64,000 nt of DNA from Branchinecta lynchi (taxonomy: Eukaryota > Arthropoda > Branchiopoda > Anostraca > Branchinectidae), in assembly GCA_023053575.1 (NCBI GenBank), contig JAKZAP010000009.1, positions 19,139,869 to 19,203,868 of the forward strand, read 5' to 3'. The position numbers and the translations under genes are program-made. The stretch's first letter is position 1, and each line of letters starts with the position of its first letter. A model generated the notes under the pieces. That model saw only the letters and a program-made list of their open reading frames with translations, did not search any database and had not been told where the DNA came from. Shown one piece after another: positions 59,820-64,000 of the stretch.

Positions 59820-61110
59820 GCATACAGTACAAACATTCCATCTGGATCAGATCAGGCGTCCGAGAGTTATGCGTCTCACAAAATTACCGAACAATTTCTG
59901 GGATCCCCTCAAACTCCCCCCCACCTAGGTCGGATCCGATTCGGACACATGTCACATATTAAGCATTTGCTCGTATCACCCATCAAGTTTCAATCGAACA
60001 CGGAACTTTCCCCTTCATCTCCCCCACAGAGGTCCCCGGTCCGGGCCTCAAACGGCTCATCTGGAGACCATGACCTTTGCACAGTCCAACTTCATCACCA
60101 CATCACTCCATCCGTTTGATCCCTATGCGTCTCAAAAAAGTTCGGGAACCCCCTCCAAGTACCACTGCGTTTCCACTTGCTGTTCGGAAACGTAAGTGTC
60201 ACATTTTGGGCATCTGGTTCTACCACCTTAACGAGTTACTCGAACCTCAGCACTTCCGGAAAATTTCTTTCCAACTCCCTCTACCGACGCCGGAACCATT
60301 CCGAACCTCATTCATTCATTGATTTACCCATACTACACAAACTACATAACATAAATATAAGGCAAGAAACAAGACCCCCTGAAGCTATCTTGTTAGGGAG
60401 TCACATAACATACATAGGGCCCATGAACTTTTTTACGATGCAAGTTACGACCCGATCCCTCCATAGGTCTTAAACGTATGTTACAGAATGTCCGGGCCTT
60501 CCCCTCCGACTCCCACTACCAGGGTCGGATGCAGTTCGGACACATTCAAGGAAGATCTCAGGCACCTGCTCCTACCACCCATTCAGTTTCACTCAAGCCG
60601 GATCATTGATTTCCGGATTCCCCTCCCTTCAGCCCCATACAGAGATGGACGAATCCGAATCCGGGGATTCGCATCCAGGATTCGTCCTTTTGGCCGGATT
60701 CGGATTCGGACTCGGATTCCAAACCATCAATCTTAAGAATCCGCTCAAAATTCTAGTCTTCATCCTTCCTGTTTCCATTTGCCGAATTTTACACAGTGTG
60801 CTTAGGCAATCCAACTTCTTGGTCCACCAACCATCCTCAGTAATCTATCGCGTTATCTGATTCCCTTACACATCAGTGCTTTGTGTCGCATCTGATTTTT
60901 AAACTATACGATATGTACATTATTTGATTTTTTTCAAGGTCGGATTCGAATCCTCAGCACGAAGTGGTGGATTCGGATTCAGAATCGTATTAGCCAATCT
61001 CTCTCCCCACATCCCCAGATCCGGAAAAGAAGGTTTGGTTGAGCACCGAGTCGGGTCCTGTAAGCACAAGTCAAGTTTGATTATCCTAGCTTATATGAAA
61101 GTGGTAAACA
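59820..61110. repeat. Degenerate HINE-like tandem repeat region
   Basis: Scattered units of 'AAGTTTCA...GATCC' and C-rich blocks as in 16562-18836, plus an ATCCGAATCCGGGGATTCG / CGGATTCGGATTCGGACTCG palindrome tract (60650-60720). Open frames are not supported as genes. Confidence 0.45.
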
Positions 61111-61359
61111 AAAAGTGGTAAAAATAGACAAAAGTAAAAGCGACCGCAACTTCATTGACTCAAAGTCGCTCACCAGCTTGCATCAACAGGGAGATCTGAA
61201 GAACACGAAAGTAGGAATATTGAAGTATTTTTTTTTTTTTGAAGGGACACGTTGTACTTATGATAGTAATTCATTCGACTTCAGTACAAGCTTATTCCAT
61301 CCATTCTCGTTCCTGAGATTCTTCACTTCATAAGTCTATCCTATATCCACTTTTTAGCA

Positions 61360-61505
61360 ATAGTTGCGGTTTTGCTGATACCATGGTATCTGTTACCACG
61401 GTAACTGGATCTGCAATTAGTCGTTTTTGAAGTTATCGTGGTGTCTGATACACGGTGCTCTGCAAAAACGACTATAGCCGAGATTGCACTTTTCGAAGTC
61501 ATCCC
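61360..61505 (-). repeat. 'GTGGTATC' palindromic element, second copy
   Basis: Inverse of 5987-6130, including CGGTAACTGGATCTGCA-type text and CTCTGCAAAAACGACT. Confidence 0.6.
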
Positions 61506-61514
61506 AAAAGAAAA

Positions 61515-64000
61515 CAAGAGCTGCAAGCTCATATGGCACTTGCAAGGCTGGGTCAGAGGATGAAAGTAGAAATTCTTCAGTTCGTGGGTTTGTTGTGATT
61601 ATTTGTAAGCAAAACCCTTGAGATAATGGGTCCTTGGAAATCACGAGAACGTATCGTTTGGTAAGACATTTGGCTGTGATGATGCGCACTTTAGGGGCGC
61701 TAGAAATTCATCTGTAATCAAAACTCTTGAAGCAAAAATGATGATGAGCTCATCGGGAGAATGAAATGTATATTTTAATCAAAAGTATCATTTGTACTTT
61801 AAGAAATTCAGTTCTAAGCAAAACCCATGAGACAAAAATATTCTAATCATGTCAAGTCTCTAATAGCACATCTGGAAGTACTTAAACTGGTGATCACCGG
61901 AATTCCGGACCCCCCTTCCTCCCTTCACAGTCAGGGGCGTCGCAAGTCAATTTTCGGTGGGGGGGTGCAGAGCCAAAATTTTACCGAATCTTTAAAATTT
62001 TTTACCGAATCCTAGAACTAAGAACTCAAGCTTTAAATTACGGAACAGAAACGATTACGTAGGAAGAGTAACAATAAAGGGCAGCATGAAAGACGATAAG
62101 CCAACTATTAGGCGGCATTTTGGCGAAGCCCACACGGAGAATATACTGCCGGCCATGATTACTGTAACAGCTTCTAAAAATTAAATCGAGCGCCGCAGGC
62201 GAAAATTTAGCAAAATCCATTTTTTTTCTTTAGGCTAAAATTTAGCTGTTTCTCTTACAAATTCTATCATTTACCGGTGATTAAATACCGAGACTCCAGT
62301 TCCAGATCCTCTTGTTCCAGAAAACTGATATAGCGACGTTCGGGCAGCAGCAGCAACTGTAGTTTAGTCAATATACTACCCAAATTAATAAAAATAATTT
62401 TAATGTTTCGAAATCTCAATCCTAAAACTGGCTTAAAACCCCTTTCAAATGACGCGCCCTTCCACAAAATAGAGACTATTACGAAAAGTGCTGCAGGCGG
62501 AATTTTCGAAATATTTATGATTACCGTATATATTCTTTTTGGGATCCAAAATAAAAGTAAGGACTATCGATGATATCATAGATCATCCCTTTTGTCTGCG
62601 ACCAGTGCTTCACTCGACCTCTTCTGAGTTTCAAGGTTCGTACTTCCGAATCCCTAACGAATAAATAACCGAAACCCAGTTATGATACCGAATAAGTTTA
62701 CCGATAGCATGTTCGAGATTCTGTACAACTACCGTATCCCGGTTATTATACCGAACTGTTTCGGTATCCAAAGACTACCAAACAATATTCATATTCGGTA
62801 TACTTTCGTTGAAACTGGAACAAAGTCAGGATTCGTGGTTAACTTCCTAATTCTGGAAATTATACTGAATAAATTACCGAATCCCAATCATGATACCGAA
62901 TAATTTTGAACCAATAGCTGACTCGGGATTCTGCGTAACTAAGGAATCTCCATAAATATACCGAATAGTGCTGGTATCGAAAAATTACCAAATGATTTGA
63001 GTAAATTTTCTCACCAAATTCGTGATAAATACCGAATACTGGCAATTGTACCGAATCCCGATCATTATACCGAAGAAATTTGTACAGATAGCCTATTTAG
63101 GATTCTGTGTAACTACCGAATCCCCGTAAATATATCGAACAGTTCTGCCATCGAAAAAATACCGAACAATTTTAGTATAATTTTGGGCCTCCGGCCCAAA
63201 ATTTTACCGAATCTCAAAAAGGTGGGGGGGTGCTGCACCCCCCGCACCCCCCCCCTTGCGACGCCCCTGCCCACAGTGCTCGAACCCGATCCAGTTCTGT
63301 CACTGATGAATCTAGGGCTTGTGCTTGTTCTTCCCACCAAGTTTCATCCCAATCGCTCCACTCTTAGCGTGTCACAAGATTTACGGCTCCGCCTTGACTC
63401 CCCCCCACAATAATCGGATCCGGTTCGGACTTCACTTGGGACATCCGAGACACGAGGTCTTTCCAAATATCAAGTTTCATTAAGATCTGATCACCCGTTC
63501 CAAAGTTATACGTACCTCTAGATTCTGGATTTCCCTTCCCTCCACTCCCCCCACGGTGGTCGGATCGGGGAAGTGACTATTTCCAAGTTAGTTTGGTCGG
63601 GTCCCTGGTACGCTTGCCAAGTTTCACTGTCCCAGCCCACCTAAAAGTAATTTAACTCCGTATGACCAAAATTCCACCCCCCCCCCTCCAACTCCCACCA
63701 CAGTGCATGAATCCCGTCCGCGTCTGCCAATGATGTACCTAGGGCTTGTGCTTGTTCCTCTCACCAAGTTTCATCCCGATCCCTCCACTTTAAGCTTGTC
63801 ATATGATTTCCGGTCCCCCCCTGCGCCCCCCCCCCCACATTCATCGGATTCGGTCCGGACTTGAAATGGAACATTTGAGACATGACGTCTCACCAAACAT
63901 CAACTTTCATTAAGATCCGATAACCCGTTCCAAAGTTATGCATGCCACTAAATTCTGGATTCCGGCTCCCCTCCCTCCCCCCACGATGGTCGGATCGGGC
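61515..64000 (+). mobile_element. Helentron/HINE-like element, runs off the window
   Basis: Head CAAGAGCTGCAAGCTCATAT at about 61515, then degenerate units (AAGTTTCATTAAGATCTGAT at 63474; AAGTTTCATCCCGATCC at 63766). It includes an insertion around 61930-63265 rich in 'TACCGAATC' repeats and bounded by AGGGGCGTCGCAAG / CTTGCGACGCCCCT (inverted), a separate MITE. The 3' hairpin was not reached. Confidence 0.5.
61932..63269. mobile_element. TIR element with AGGGGCGTCGCAAG ends and 'TACCGAAT' interior
   Basis: Inverted ends AGGGGCGTCGCAAG (61933) and CTTGCGACGCCCCT (to about 63269), followed inward by GGTGGGGGGGTGCAG / CTGCACCCCCC. Interior units repeat CCGAATC..GATACCGAATAA about every 110-120 bp. 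About 1.3 kb, no transposase seen. Confidence 0.65.

Overview
The window looks like a stretch of an invertebrate animal genome. It has long introns with clear animal-type splice sites, at least four LINE 3'-end families, a Penelope-type remnant, many MITE families, and tandem arrays bounded by a terminal hairpin. The species cannot be named from the sequence. Two things stand out from the repeats: an intact Polinton/Maverick virus-like element, and the host gene it sits in.

Host gene (minus strand). Seven exons with matching reading phases can be traced at 54857-54952, 46053-46183, 24976-25026, 13567-13782, 8790-8892, 3566-3670 and 2602-2891. They encode an acidic linker, a full ADD zinc-finger module (three exons) and a short methyltransferase-like domain of the DNMT3 family. 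The catalytic Pro-Cys, the ENV motif and the SAM-binding glycines are replaced, and the exon that should carry motifs II-III is missing. It therefore resembles a catalytically dead, DNMT3L-like protein. The 5' exons (PWWP) and the last 3' exon(s) were not found.

Polinton (30685-44468, 13,784 bp). It lies in the 21-kb intron between the first two ADD exons, antisense to the host gene. It has 630-bp terminal inverted repeats (TIRs) that differ by one base in a homopolymer, a 6-bp target duplication AAAGCC, and no broken gene. Order: TIR copy of a 102-aa gene (-), membrane protein (-), 49-bp tandem repeats, protein-primed DNA polymerase B (+), 21-bp tandem repeats, packaging ATPase, fibre-like protein, PX-like core protein, adenain-like protease, zinc-ribbon, integrase, coiled-coil protein, penton, small virion protein, major capsid protein, and the second TIR copy of the 102-aa gene. 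Together these are polymerase and integrase for copying and insertion, plus ATPase, protease and two jelly-roll capsid proteins for a virion.

Nearly every Polinton gene starts at a conserved (A/T)ATAAATG block. The only two without it, protease and integrase, lie in the -1 frame of the gene just upstream, and each overlap holds a canonical slippery heptamer. I infer PX-protease and zinc-ribbon-integrase fusions made by -1 frameshifting, a retrovirus-like arrangement; single-base assembly errors in the A-runs are the main alternative.

Flanks. 1-30 kb and 45-64 kb are dominated by repeats: about ten copies of a 300-bp MITE carrying a perfect CRE palindrome, a 281-bp tandem array in a Helentron-like element, a hAT element with 8-bp target duplication nested in another transposon, a TTAA-flanked piggyBac-type MITE, and truncated LINEs.
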